Assembly: GCF_947172395.1 (NCBI RefSeq)
Contig: NC_069109.1
Coordinates: forward strand, 660,001-724,000
DNA from: Bicyclus anynana
Taxonomy: Eukaryota > Arthropoda > Insecta > Lepidoptera > Nymphalidae
DNA: 64,000 nucleotides
Reading direction: 5' to 3'
Position numbers and translations under genes: made by a program. Shown here piece by piece: positions 33,201 to 42,300 of this stretch. The notes under the pieces are model-generated. The model was not told where the DNA came from. It did not search any database and worked only from the letters and a program-made list of their open reading frames with translations. Each line of letters starts with the position of its first letter. The stretch's first letter is position 1.

Positions 33201-35371
33201 ACTGGATCGTTCCCAGTTCCTGTACACTTTCCGTTGGTCACTTTGGAAGATCCTATTCTGATTATACCGGTCAATACGCTCTTTATAACGCCTAATGCGT
33301 TGTGCCCATGCATAGACTTTCTGCTTCAAGAAGTCAATGCGTTCGGTGACACAAGCCAAGTACTGGAACGGACGTGTGTCAGTCCCAGCAAAAGCCTGAG
33401 TCACAAATCGCATAACTCTAGGACGATTGTTGCCCTCCTTGAAGCAGATTAGCTTAGCTATGAGAGTTCTAGTCAGTGTGATACGCCTTTCGATTCTGGT
33501 CCGCCAAGCTGGTGCTTGACCCGTCCTCTGCGGAGCCGTGCGTGGTTCAGGGAATTTGACACCCGCAATACGACACGCCGCAACGGCTCCACAGAATAGA
33601 ATCGAATGCGTATCACTTAGGTCCTCAGATGTTACGAGATATTCACCTAAAATCTGATCTAGAACCCCCACTAACGCCATATTTCGTCTATGTACAGGCA
33701 AACGAGGCAATTTTGGTCTTAAATTAAGAGGCATGTACCTATATGTCATAATAGAATCCTCCAAAGTTCTCCTCAATTGCTCATAATTCTGGCTACTTAC
33801 TTGCATATCGATACCATCCTGTAGCACCTCTGGGATGTTGGTTTGCAATGTTTGCTGAGGTAAGCTACGGATGGTATCGATTTGTACTGAAGTAGAGCGC
33901 AGTCGTTCAAGGTTAGCTTCATCCAGCAGATGACGTCGCTGGATTGCTCGCACCTGATCCGATAGTCGCTGCGCAGTCACGATCACTGTTGGCTCAAGAG
34001 TCTGAAACATAGACAACATCCTTGACCGGTACGCAGTAAGGTTAGTTCCCCCCTCTGTTGCCCCATAGTACGCACGCATGACGCTCTCATTGAGTGGACG
34101 AGACCATCTCATGCGGCGCACTATACCACCGGTAGCGGGAGCACTCACTGGAGCCCGCAGCTCCACTTCCCCCAAGCTCTCCGGTAGTATATCGTCGTCA
34201 CTCTGCTGCTGGTATTGTTGCTGTTGTTGTTGCCGCCGCCGTGTGGTGACACCCTGATGAGTCCCCCGAACCGGAGTGGGTGTCACATCCCCCGCAGATG
34301 TTGGCGGGGTTTTAAATTCCTCCGGCGACGACGGCGATGATGACGACGATTCATAGTTCTTGATTTGTGCGCTCGTTCTGCCGCCTCCACGTCGCATGTT
34401 TTATCTTATTTGGGTTCATTGTATTATTCACTTGTTATCTTTAAGGAACTCATCAATGTTGTAGTAACCTCGACTAAGTAAATGTTTTTTAACACATTGC
34501 TTAAAGTTGTGCATTGGTAAGTCCATCACAGTCTTGGGGATCTTGTTATAGAAGAGTACACCCAAACCTACAAAAGATTTTTTAACTCTTTGGAGACGAT
34601 ACGCAGAAATAAGTAATTATATATAATAACTAAATATGCCAGTGTCTAGTGTGTACTCTTTGGCTGTGGCTAGATACCACTTTACCATAGCATTCCAGTA
34701 TGATGCTCTTCTTCTTCATTCCTGGACCTTTTCCGCACTTGGCCATTTGTGGTTGGCCGTTTTACGTAGATCCCTTCGGTGCTGGTCCCCGCCAGAGTTA
34801 CTCCAGCCAGCTGAGCTCGCTCCAGAAGCTTAACAGGCTGCCAGGCCAGTATGATGTTGTGTAGAAACCGAAAGGAGTGTGGAATTTCATCCTCCTCCAA
34901 CAAGTTAGTCTGATTCTGTCTTAGATTGCATCACTTTTGTAGTCAAGGACTAACTTGTAAAGAATAATAAATAAAATACAATAATAAATAAACACATTAA
35001 AAATTGTAAATTTGAACTTTGCATTTGTGTGTGAACCAATTTGAATAAAACAACCATTTTATAATACTTCAAACTTTCTATAACACATCAGTAAAAACTG
35101 CATTCAATTTGGTTCAGCCACAAAGGCAGTTATCTTTGTTCTAATAAATTTAGTTTAATTACAATTATACCTGCAAAAACAACTCAGGTCTTTCTCTGAG
35201 AAGGTTATCTTTCATCCATACAAGCAGTTCCTTTATAGTCCACTTCTCTCTCTGGCACTCTGGGAAGTATTTGTCTATGGCAGGCAACTCTATAGTCCTT
35301 GATTTAATGCTGTCAAAGAGCAATTCTGCTCCACCACCAAACTGTATTTGTAGTTTTATTGGATGTGCCAT
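30202..35371 (-). CDS. URM1: URM1, ubiquitin-related modifier 1 (two exons)
   Basis: Sulfur-carrier ubiquitin-fold protein. In other eukaryotes it is thiocarboxylated at its C-terminal Gly-Gly by the E1-like UBA4/MOCS3 and donates sulfur for 2-thiolation of wobble uridine in tRNAs; it can also be conjugated to proteins. Exon 1 is 35371-35171 (67 codons, MAHPIKLQIQFGGGAELLFD to RERPELFLQ). Exon 2 is 30330-30202 (42 codons, GDSVRPGILVLVNDTDWELY to FISTLHGG and TAG). The junction is phase 0 with GTATAA donor and TTTCCAG acceptor. The 109-residue length and terminal HGG fit the family. An in-frame upstream ATG at 35419 would add 16 residues from a SINE fragment; MAHPIK matches the family start. 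The 4.8-kb intron is mostly transposon. Confidence 0.96.
30409..30665 (-). mobile_element. LINE-J 3' half, split by the Dong LINE
   Basis: Tail and UTR. It continues at 34432-34615 after the Dong element, with the target duplicated. Confidence 0.85.
30666..34431 (-). mobile_element. Full-length Dong/R4-type non-LTR retrotransposon in the URM1 intron
   Basis: The element is bounded by a perfect 7-bp duplication, TTGTTAT, at 30659-30665 and 34432-34438. It has about 34 bases of 5' leader, one long frame, and a 3' UTR of about 140 bases ending in an A/T-rich tail. It lies in the same orientation as URM1 and splits an older LINE 3' fragment whose halves match other copies in the window when rejoined. 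Confidence 0.88.
30807..34397 (-). CDS. Dong/R4-clade LINE polyprotein (reverse transcriptase plus restriction-like endonuclease)
   Basis: A single intact frame of 1,196 codons from a true ATG. The N-terminus is Ser/Pro-rich with a Gln tract. The central reverse transcriptase shows NYRPITCLPTIYKL, AWIDYKKAYDSVPHSW, GIFQGDSLSPL and the YMDD catalytic box. The C-terminus has a CCHC knuckle (C-x2-C-x7-H-x4-C, from CRACHRPGE) and a restriction-like endonuclease core (RPDIVLVDRS, then IIVDITVPHD). A C-terminal PD-(D/E)XK nuclease with one ORF is typical of the R2/R4/Dong group; the Dong assignment is inferred from this layout and the host order. No stop or frameshift is seen, so it could be or recently have been active. 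Confidence 0.9.
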   Translation of the reverse strand: MRRGGGRTSAQIKNYESSSSSPSSPEEFKTPPTSAGDVTPTPVRGTHQGVTTRRRQQQQQQYQQQSDDDILPESLGEVELRAPVSAPATGGIVRRMRWSRPLNESVMRAYYGATEGGTNLTAYRSRMLSMFQTLEPTVIVTAQRLSDQVRAIQRRHLLDEANLERLRSTSVQIDTIRSLPQQTLQTNIPEVLQDGIDMQVSSQNYEQLRRTLEDSIMTYRYMPLNLRPKLPRLPVHRRNMALVGVLDQILGEYLVTSEDLSDTHSILFCGAVAACRIAGVKFPEPRTAPQRTGQAPAWRTRIERRITLTRTLIAKLICFKEGNNRPRVMRFVTQAFAGTDTRPFQYLACVTERIDFLKQKVYAWAQRIRRYKERIDRYNQNRIFQSDQRKVYRNWERSSVCVTDGEPPTSDAMSDFWRSIWSAPVGHTEGDWMSTVKEECAMVEKMIPISITTENVSCAIRPASNWKCPGPDGLHNFWLKWFRSAHSILAVQFQNAIDTGSLPAFLTTGVTFLLHKSGSTTDPKNYRPITCLPTIYKLLTSILSSKLTMHINANHILAPTQNGCKARSRGTKELLLIDTAICQQVRRNRKNLTAAWIDYKKAYDSVPHSWLMEVMRLYKVDTTLCSFLESCMGQWMTVLRHPGASECSESNELIGIRRGIFQGDSLSPLWFCLALNPLSTLLRDSGLGFRLRRGGELISHLLYMDDLKLYASKRTDLVSLLKITQTFSNDIRMEFGVDKCAVINVERGRIVSSENIVISETVILRSLLEGETYKYLGMTEALCIEAGNMKQVVKERFFGRLKKVLKSLLSGGNKVRAFNSWVMPLLIYTFGILKWTQTELDSLDCKVRKLLTSYRMHHPRSSVMRLYLPRKCGGRGFLNARNLHNREVCNLRDHFLKMNVSMYQDVVAVDKGLTPLSLGKENWRKPIVISNSDRVAIWKSKELHGRFYKALTGPDVDQITSVSWLQFGDLFGETEGFVCAIMDEVIKTRNYRKHIMKDGTLDICRACHRPGESLRHIVSGCSHLANGEYLHRHNQVAKIIHQQLALQYGLIDFEMPYYRYDPASVLENSSALLYWDRTIITDRYIVANRPDIVLVDRSVRRAIIVDITVPHDDNLVKAEKEKVSKYLDLAHEITAMWNVESTIIVPIVVSVNGLIAKSFDQHLKKLSLNCWIKSRIQKAVILETARIVRRFLTLEP
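34432..34615 (-). mobile_element. LINE-J coding remnant, other half
   Basis: Antisense reading gives FYNKIPKTVMDLPMH, CVKKHLLSRGYYNIDEFL, the C-terminus of a LINE reverse transcriptase ORF. It rejoins the part ending at 30665. Confidence 0.82.
34655..34970 (+). mobile_element. SINE-B with internal insertion, URM1 intron
   Basis: GGCTGTGGCTAGATACCACT at left and AACTTGTAAAGAATAA at right, with about 120 unrelated bases (34,700-34,840) between body parts. Confidence 0.72.
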
Positions 35372-35524
35372 ATTTTGAGCTGGAATATAGAATTTCTTTT
35401 TTACTAAATGCAATCTCACCTGTTAGGCAAAAATGCAAGCTAAGGCAGTAGCGGGCTAAGTTGAAAGAGGTACAAGTTAATACTATCCATACTGCTTTTC
35501 AGCTGTTTCAATATGATATAACGG

Positions 35525-35612
35525 TCCTTATCAACCCATATTTGGCTCACTGCTGAGCTCGAGTCTCCTCTCAGAATGAGAGGGGTTAGGCCTTAGTCCA
35601 CCACGCTGGCCC
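35525..35612 (-). mobile_element. SINE-A 3' fragment upstream of URM1
   Basis: The last 88 bases of the SINE, between URM1 and the XTBD gene. It is followed by unrelated sequence with its own tRNA-like boxes (about 35,650-35,930). Confidence 0.75.
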
Positions 35613-36895
35613 TCCTGGTTAGGAGTGGGTACGACAATAGACCAACGGGCGGGAATTGAACCACCACCCCTCGGTGATTAGTTCCACGGCTTTACTGTTG
35701 GTCACAAGTCCAGGAATCTCAAGCTCTGTGTGTTTCTACCTGCCACGCGATGAACCCGGCACCCGCACGGTGAGTCCATTGATTGCTAAGATATTAGTCT
35801 CTCTCACTATCGGATCCTAACGATGGCTGAACATGCTGCGAGGAAAATTTCTTAGAAAAAAAGAAGCTCAGTAGGTATTCCACGAGCCGAGCCAGGATTC
35901 AAACCCAGGACAGCGTGATCCGTAGCCAAATATGCTAATAACAGGACGAAAGAGGTATATTAAGTGCATACAATAAGGTTTTCTTACTTGCTTTTCATTA
36001 ATTTTCTCTATTTCAATCAGGGAGCAATCTAGCAGGCACTAACCAATAATGATATTCTTTTACAATTTTTCAACTTGATCTACTGTTGAAATTTTTTGTT
36101 TTAAAAAGTTTATTCTTGCAAAATAATCAAAAAGAAAATATTTTTATTTGTTTTGAAATTTGAACTGTCATGTGTCATGTCATGTTAATGTCATTGTCAG
36201 CTGTTTAATGATTTTTTTTTACAGTTGTTCGAATCGATTTACGATTCGGTACATGGACTTTTGGATTGTGATTCTTACAAATATAAAATTTTAAATAAAA
36301 TACCAAGATAAAACATAGAAAATCTATGAAACCTAGATCTATTCAAAAAACCCATAAAAACCCATTACCCAGCGATTTAGAACCAAAGAGTTATTTTATA
36401 AGTTCGGCTAAAAGACTAGAACTCTGATCATAATTTTTTAGAACAGAAAAAATATTTTTAATTGCTTTGGCCTTTGAAGAATCTATCTGTTTTCCACTTA
36501 TTATCTAATAATAGTATATAATCAATTAACTATTAATCTGTGTGTATTGTTTTGTTCTGGGACCAAGGCCGTAAAATAAATTAAAAAGAAAAAAATTGTA
36601 CTGGAAAAATGTCAAAACATTAACAACTTGAAATTGAAAATTATTAGTTTCTCTCTCAGACGAATTGTTTCTATAAGTTGATAATTTGTATCATCTAAAA
36701 GGTAAGCATAGTACTCTAGTGTAGATAATATTCTCCAAATTTTCTTTGTACCATTTCACCAAAACCTAAACTAAACTTAAAGGTTATTACCTATTTTGTT
36801 GTTAATTATATTTTGAAACACAAGCTCGTTCTAAAACACAGGTTCGTAATTGCGTAAAGAAGTCATAACCGCAGTACCACACATTTGACAGATCA
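35613..36895. promoter_or_regulatory. Divergent intergenic region between URM1 and the XTBD gene
   Basis: The translation starts at 35371 (minus) and 36896 (plus) are 1.5 kb apart. The URM1-proximal part holds SINE scraps and a tRNA-like repeat (35,620-35,960). From about 36,000 to 36,890 is AT-rich DNA with no repeat match, the likely location of promoters. No TATA box or initiator could be assigned. Confidence 0.4.
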
Positions 36896-39146
36896 ATGAA
36901 ACCCTCAGTGGATATAGATGCGCTGCGCACAGAGCATGAGTCGGACGAGCAGTGGGAGGTGCGGAGGAGCTTCATGCTGGAGCATAAGGATGACTTCGAC
37001 GAGGCTGAGCTGGTCACTCTCGCACAGATATTCACTAACATAGAGTTCCTTGGCTGCAGGTAAAAATAAAGTTCTCCCAACACATTAACCTACTCCTACC
37101 ATACCTACCCTAGTCGTATCCTACCCATACCCAATCCCTGCTCTACCTTATAAAATTCCGCTCCATCTTTTAAGGGGTTTGGGGCAGATTAAAAAAAGAA
37201 ATAGTCTGCTTACCAAATTTTAGCTTTTTACCTTGAAAATTGAAGAATGCTCCATACAAATTTCCACCTCCCTATTTTAGGGAAGCAGGGGGTTAGAAAG
37301 ACACTAAACTTTGACATTTATAATATTAGTAAGTAAGTATGGATAAAGCCTTTTTATTATTAATATAAAAATAAAGTATTGAAAATTTTTTTTTTCTAGT
37401 TTCCTTGCCTACCTAAGGATGTTTTTTCTTTACTCATTTATCTATATATATTGTTGGATAGATCTTTGAAAGATATGAGGGGTCTTCTACCACTAATTTA
37501 GTAGTTTTATGTATTAAGTGGGTCATTCCACGTCAAATCGACCAATAGTTGGACTCGACCCCTTTCGATTTGGATAAATTTTGGTCAGAAGTTTTCTTTT
37601 ATCCTATAACGAAGTTCTGCCGAAGAAAAAAAATTAAAAATTTTTTTTTCAAAAGTTATGCAAATTCCAAAATTTCACTATTTTCCATATTTTTTAAATT
37701 AATTAATTAATTAAAAATATGAATTTTTGAAATTTGTTAAAAAAAAATTTTTTCTTAATTTTTTTTTTTTAATCAGTTTGGCGAATCGCGTAATTTTGAT
37801 ATTTTGAACAGTTGAAATTTCATTTAGTGGCATAATGATGAGAAAAAAAACATTAATGATATTTGTTTATTATTGGTTATTAATTTATTTAATAGGGCTT
37901 TTTACGTGTAAGTTTACTTGACATTCTGTTACGAAAATTTTTTTTTCTTCAATTCTTCAGTTACTGTTGTTGCTCCTTTTCTTTTTCTTAACCTGAAAAA
38001 TGTTAATATGACTTAAATCTTTAAATCCAAACTTAAAATAGATAAAGTACTAACACAGAAATTTCAGATTTTTACCTGCTTTTAATATCTGGTTCTTCAA
38101 TCTGTATTTTTTAACCGGAAATCCTTTCCTTCCTCAGATGAGGATGAGGTTTTTACTCTCATCACATCACTTGAAATGGGAATAGCGGCATGACAATTTC
38201 GGATTCCTTGTACTGGCAGAGCATTTTTAAATCTCTGGTTAAGTTTTTTTTGAGTACGCTGAATCTGCTCATTTGAAACAAAGTCACAATTGATTCCGTG
38301 AACATTTTCTTTTGCCCATTGGAATAGCTCATCAGGTGTTTGAATTTGGTCGTCAATTTTTCTCATCATTATGCCACTAAATGAAATTTCAACTGTTCAA
38401 AATATCAAAATTACGCGATTCGCCAAACTGATTAAAAAAAAAAAAATTAAGAAAAAATTTTTTTTTAACAAATTTCAAAAATTCATATTTTTGAAAAAAC
38501 AAAAAACACAGTTCCAAAAATTTCAGGATCTTTTAAGATTGGTACAAGGTAGTACACAAAAAAATTTGAGCCAAAAATTTATTGTCGACGGTCTATTTTG
38601 ACAATTTTCAAAAATTCAAAATTTCACAAATTGGAGATTTTTCAAAATTTTTTTTTGGAAATTTTTTTTTTTAATAGCCCCAAGTATCCCCTTTGAAGTT
38701 TACCATAATCGATTTTTTTAATTGCAATAGTTTTCGAGATTTTTAAAACATAAATTTAAAAAATATGGAAAATAGTGAAATTTTGGAATTTGCATAACTT
38801 TTGAAAAAAAAATTTTTAATTTTTTTTCTTCGGCAGAACTTCGTTATAGGATAAAAGAAAACTTCTGACCAAAATTTATCCAAATCGAAAGGGGTCGAGT
38901 CCAACTATTGGTCGATTTGACGTGGAATGACCCAAGTAGTTTTTGACCCATAAAGTTGTGTTTTGTAGTTTAATTTTTTTTAATCATTACCATTTCAGAT
39001 ATCCAGCACAGACCATGCAGAGGATAGCCTTAATGGCAGAGAAAGTGTCCGCCAAATACAGGGAGAGTCGCAAGAATAAGCTAAAGAGGACCTTCATAGG
39101 TGCTAGCGACGCTGCAGAACAGAAGGCTAAAAGGACGTTCAAATAA
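36896..39146 (+). CDS. XRN2-binding (XTBD) domain protein, PAXT-1/CDKN2AIPNL-like (two exons)
   Basis: XTBD domains bind the nuclear 5'-3' exoribonuclease XRN2 and stabilise or recruit it. Exon 1 is 36896-37059 (ATG; visible: ESDEQWEVRRSFMLEHKDDF, then LVTLAQIFTNIEFLGC). Exon 2 is 38999-39146 (RYPAQTMQRIALMAEKVSAK, ending KRTFK and TAA). The donor GTAAAA and acceptor CATTTCAG split an Arg codon after two bases. The total is 103 residues, the size of stand-alone XTBD proteins. The W.R..F...H core and FLGCRYP are the family signature. An in-frame TAA lies 30 bases upstream of the ATG, supporting this start. The C-terminal tail is basic. The 1.9-kb intron holds a foldback transposon. Confidence 0.9.
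37520..38933. mobile_element. 1.4-kb foldback (long terminal inverted repeat) transposon in the XTBD intron
   Basis: The termini are inverted repeats beginning GGGTCATTCCACGTCAAATC. The left arm runs to about 37,848 and its complement is found at 38,363-38,500 and 38,700-38,933, the right arm being split by about 200 bases. AAGT flanks both ends (37516-37519 and 38934-38937), a likely 4-bp target duplication. Four-bp duplications occur in Sola-type and a few other DNA transposons; I do not assign a superfamily. Confidence 0.82.
38097..38369 (-). CDS. Short ORF inside the foldback element, not recognised
   Basis: A 90-codon frame reading inward from the right arm. It contains FQWAKENVHGINCDF and LPVQGIRNCHAAIPI, and looks protein-coding in composition. 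It may be a transposase remnant or a captured host fragment. No catalytic motif is visible. Confidence 0.4.
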   Translation of the reverse strand: MMRKIDDQIQTPDELFQWAKENVHGINCDFVSNEQIQRTQKKLNQRFKNALPVQGIRNCHAAIPISSDVMRVKTSSSSEEGKDFRLKNTD

Positions 39147-39329
39147 TTGTATTGTAGGCAAATTAAATTAATAATTAGATATCTATCTATAATATAAAAA
39201 CATTTATATGTATGTTGCTAAGCGCAAATCTCGAAAACGACTGAACCAATTTGGTTAATTCTTTTTTTTTTGGAATATTCCTTAAAGTATGATGGTGGTT
39301 TTTGTGGCATTTTTTTTATGATAGGGTAT

Positions 39330-42300
39330 ATATATATACTTATAGAGGGGACGTCTGACGAGGCCAGACGGGTGATCAGTCCTAATTAGGGACCATTCCA
39401 CCCAATTCCCGTGGTAAAAGGACACAGGTTCACTGGTGTCTCGACAGTGTTCCCCCCTCAAATCTTCCTGTAGCCTTCGTGAACCTAACAATATCCCCTA
39501 TACTGAGATCTGTCAGGTCTACTTCATTTAATGTATCCTTACCTAGTAACTCCCATCTTACCAGCGCGAACATGGGACACTCAGCTATAAAGTGATAGCT
39601 GGTCTCCTCCTCACCACAACCTGGACATGATGAATCTTCTATGATTTTCATTATCTTCAAGTGTCTATTGAGCAGACAATGTCCAGTTGTCATGCCTGCT
39701 ACCAGTGCTATGTTGGGTCTGCTTTGTAACAGTAGTTGTGTTGTTTTCTTCTTGTCGAATGACTTCAGGAACATTTTTGACTGTCTGCATTTAGTCGAGC
39801 TATTCCATCGTGTATTCGATTCTCTTTCTATGATTCCTTCAATAACCCTCTTTATTATTGAGTATGGGATGGGTAGGCAGGGCTCCGGCCCTAGGAACTC
39901 GAGACCTGCTCCCATCCTAGCTAGTTCGTCAGCTTTTTCATTGCCGTAGTTCCCTTGATGTCCAGGAACCCAGGCAATGGTCACTTTAGTCCTTTCAGCC
40001 AGAGAGTTCAATATGTTCTTACATTCTCTTACTAGGGCTGATGTGGTATCATTTCTTTTAAGCGCTTTTAGTGCAGCTTGACTATCACTATATATAACAA
40101 TTTCTTTGGTTTCTATATCTGCTAAGTCCATCAAATCGAAGGCACAAACCATAATGGCGTATGTCTCTGCTTGGAAGACGCTTGCAAATTTGCCTAGACT
40201 GATTGCCTGGTCCTTGTTTGGAATGGTGCTGTAGAAAACTCCAGCACCACTGAGCTTTGTGGATTCCCGCCTTGATCCATCTGTGTAACACACTATGCTG
40301 CATTCATGGGCGGTTTCTAACTGCCATGTATCTTTTGATCCTATATGTACTCTATATTTCTTATCGAAGATGCGCTGTCTCTTGATAAGGTCATTGTTGT
40401 TGATTATCATTGACAGTTTATCTCCATACACTTTATCTATATCTGTGTGTCCTTTGTCCATGAAATTACCTTTCCACTGTTTGGACACTTTCATTCTATA
40501 CCATTGTTCTAATGCATTCTTTTTAGCTCTTAGGTCCAAGGGATGTAGTCCCAAAAGGACCTCCAGCGCTGCAGAGGGTGTTGTCCTAATAGCACCTGAG
40601 ATCATCAAGGACGCCAACCTTTGTACCTTAGTTAGTTCTTTGCTGTTTGACTTTATTGCAGCTCTATGCCACCAAACAGTAGCTCCATACAGAACTCTAG
40701 GAAGAATGATAGCTGTATATATCCATTTTATTACTTTTGGCTTTATACCCCAGGTTCTGCCCACAGCCCTTCTACATTGCATTAGAGTTAGTTTGGCTTT
40801 GGCACACTGCACTTGGATATGAGTTCTAAATCTTAGGGTATGGTCTAAAATAACCCCCAGATATTTGATTTCTTTTGTAATTTCTAGCTTGACACCTTCA
40901 ATTGTAATAGGTATCAGGTGTGCCTTTCTGCGTCTAGTAAACAGCACTAGTTTGGTCTTGGAGGGGTTGAGGTTAAGACCTTTTTCTCGACACCAAGCCA
41001 GTGTATTTTTTATGCCTTTGCACATTATGTTCCTTACGGTATGCAGATCTCTGCCCGTGACTAGGAGTACGCCATCGTCAGAGTAGGCCTGCATATAAAT
41101 TCTCATATCATTGATCTTAACTATTAATGAATCTAATAGGAGGCACCATAGCAAAGGCGATAAACAGCCTCCTTGAGGAAATCCTCTGGTAGATCTTACA
41201 GTTTGAGTCTCTCCTCCTAAATCTGCTGAAATCAGTCGATGTGTTAGCATGTTCATGATCCAGCTTTTTACTATATCGTCTATCCCGTCGCGGTTAAGTG
41301 CGAACTCTATTGCTCTTCGGTTTGCTCTATCGAATGCCCCTTCTACATCGAAGAAACATCCCAGTGCAAATTCTTTGTAGTTGATAGACCTTTCTATCCT
41401 AACCACTAGATTGTGTAAGGCCGTTTCTGTTGATTTGCCCGCCATATAGGCATGTTGATTGTTGTGTAGTGGCCAGGTGCTCAAGGTAACTTTTGATCTA
41501 ATGTACCCATCAATGATTTTTTCCAGTGCTTTTAATAAGAAAGACGACAGGCTTATGCATCGATGGGATTTCGTCTCTTGGTATGTTGTCTTTGCTGGTT
41601 TCGGAATGAATACCGCTTTAACTTTGCGCCAGTTTAACGGCAGATAACCGCTAGCCAGACTTGCTCTAAATAACGCTATTAATGTATCTCGTATGTACTT
41701 GAGTGCTACCTGCAGCATTTTCGGGAAGATACCATCCGGTCCTGCTGCTTTATAAGGAGCAAATGAGTTGATGCTCCATTCTAGATGTTCTGTGGTGATG
41801 ATATCTTCAGCTTCCGACCAGTTTAAATTAGTATTTGGAAGCGTATTTTCTTCGTGATCTGTTATCTGGCAGTCTGGAAAATGTGTTTTCATCATTATAT
41901 CCAGTACCAGTTTGGGATCAGATACTAGTTCATCATTATGTTTTATACTTCCTAGTCTACAAGTTCTATCCTTGGCTAGCACCCTCACCAGACGGGCAGC
42001 TTCTGGATATTCAGTGATACTCTCGCAGTAAGAGTGCCAGCCTTTTCTCTCCTCTTTTCTGCATTCATTCCGGAATGCAGTTCTTATACTCCTGTATTTT
42101 ATCCAGCTTGCATCATCATCTCTTTTGAGAGCAACTCTAAGAGCTTTGCGTGCTGTCTTCCTAGCCTTTCTTAAATCTTTGTTCCACCAGGGTTGACCTT
42201 TCCCTAGTTTTATCTCTCTTGGTGGACAAGCGGCTTTGTAAGCTTTCACCAATATTAACTCTAGTTCCTTTGCTCCTTCTTCTAATTCTGCTACGCTTTT

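Noticed and set aside
35372..35419. N-terminal extension of URM1 starting MRLHLVKKK
   Set aside because: The bases belong to a SINE-B-like scrap (CAATCTCACCTGTTAGG), and the family start fits MAHPIK.
40295..40822. 175-codon plus-strand frame
   Set aside because: It is antisense to the reverse transcriptase/RNase H ORF of the LINE.
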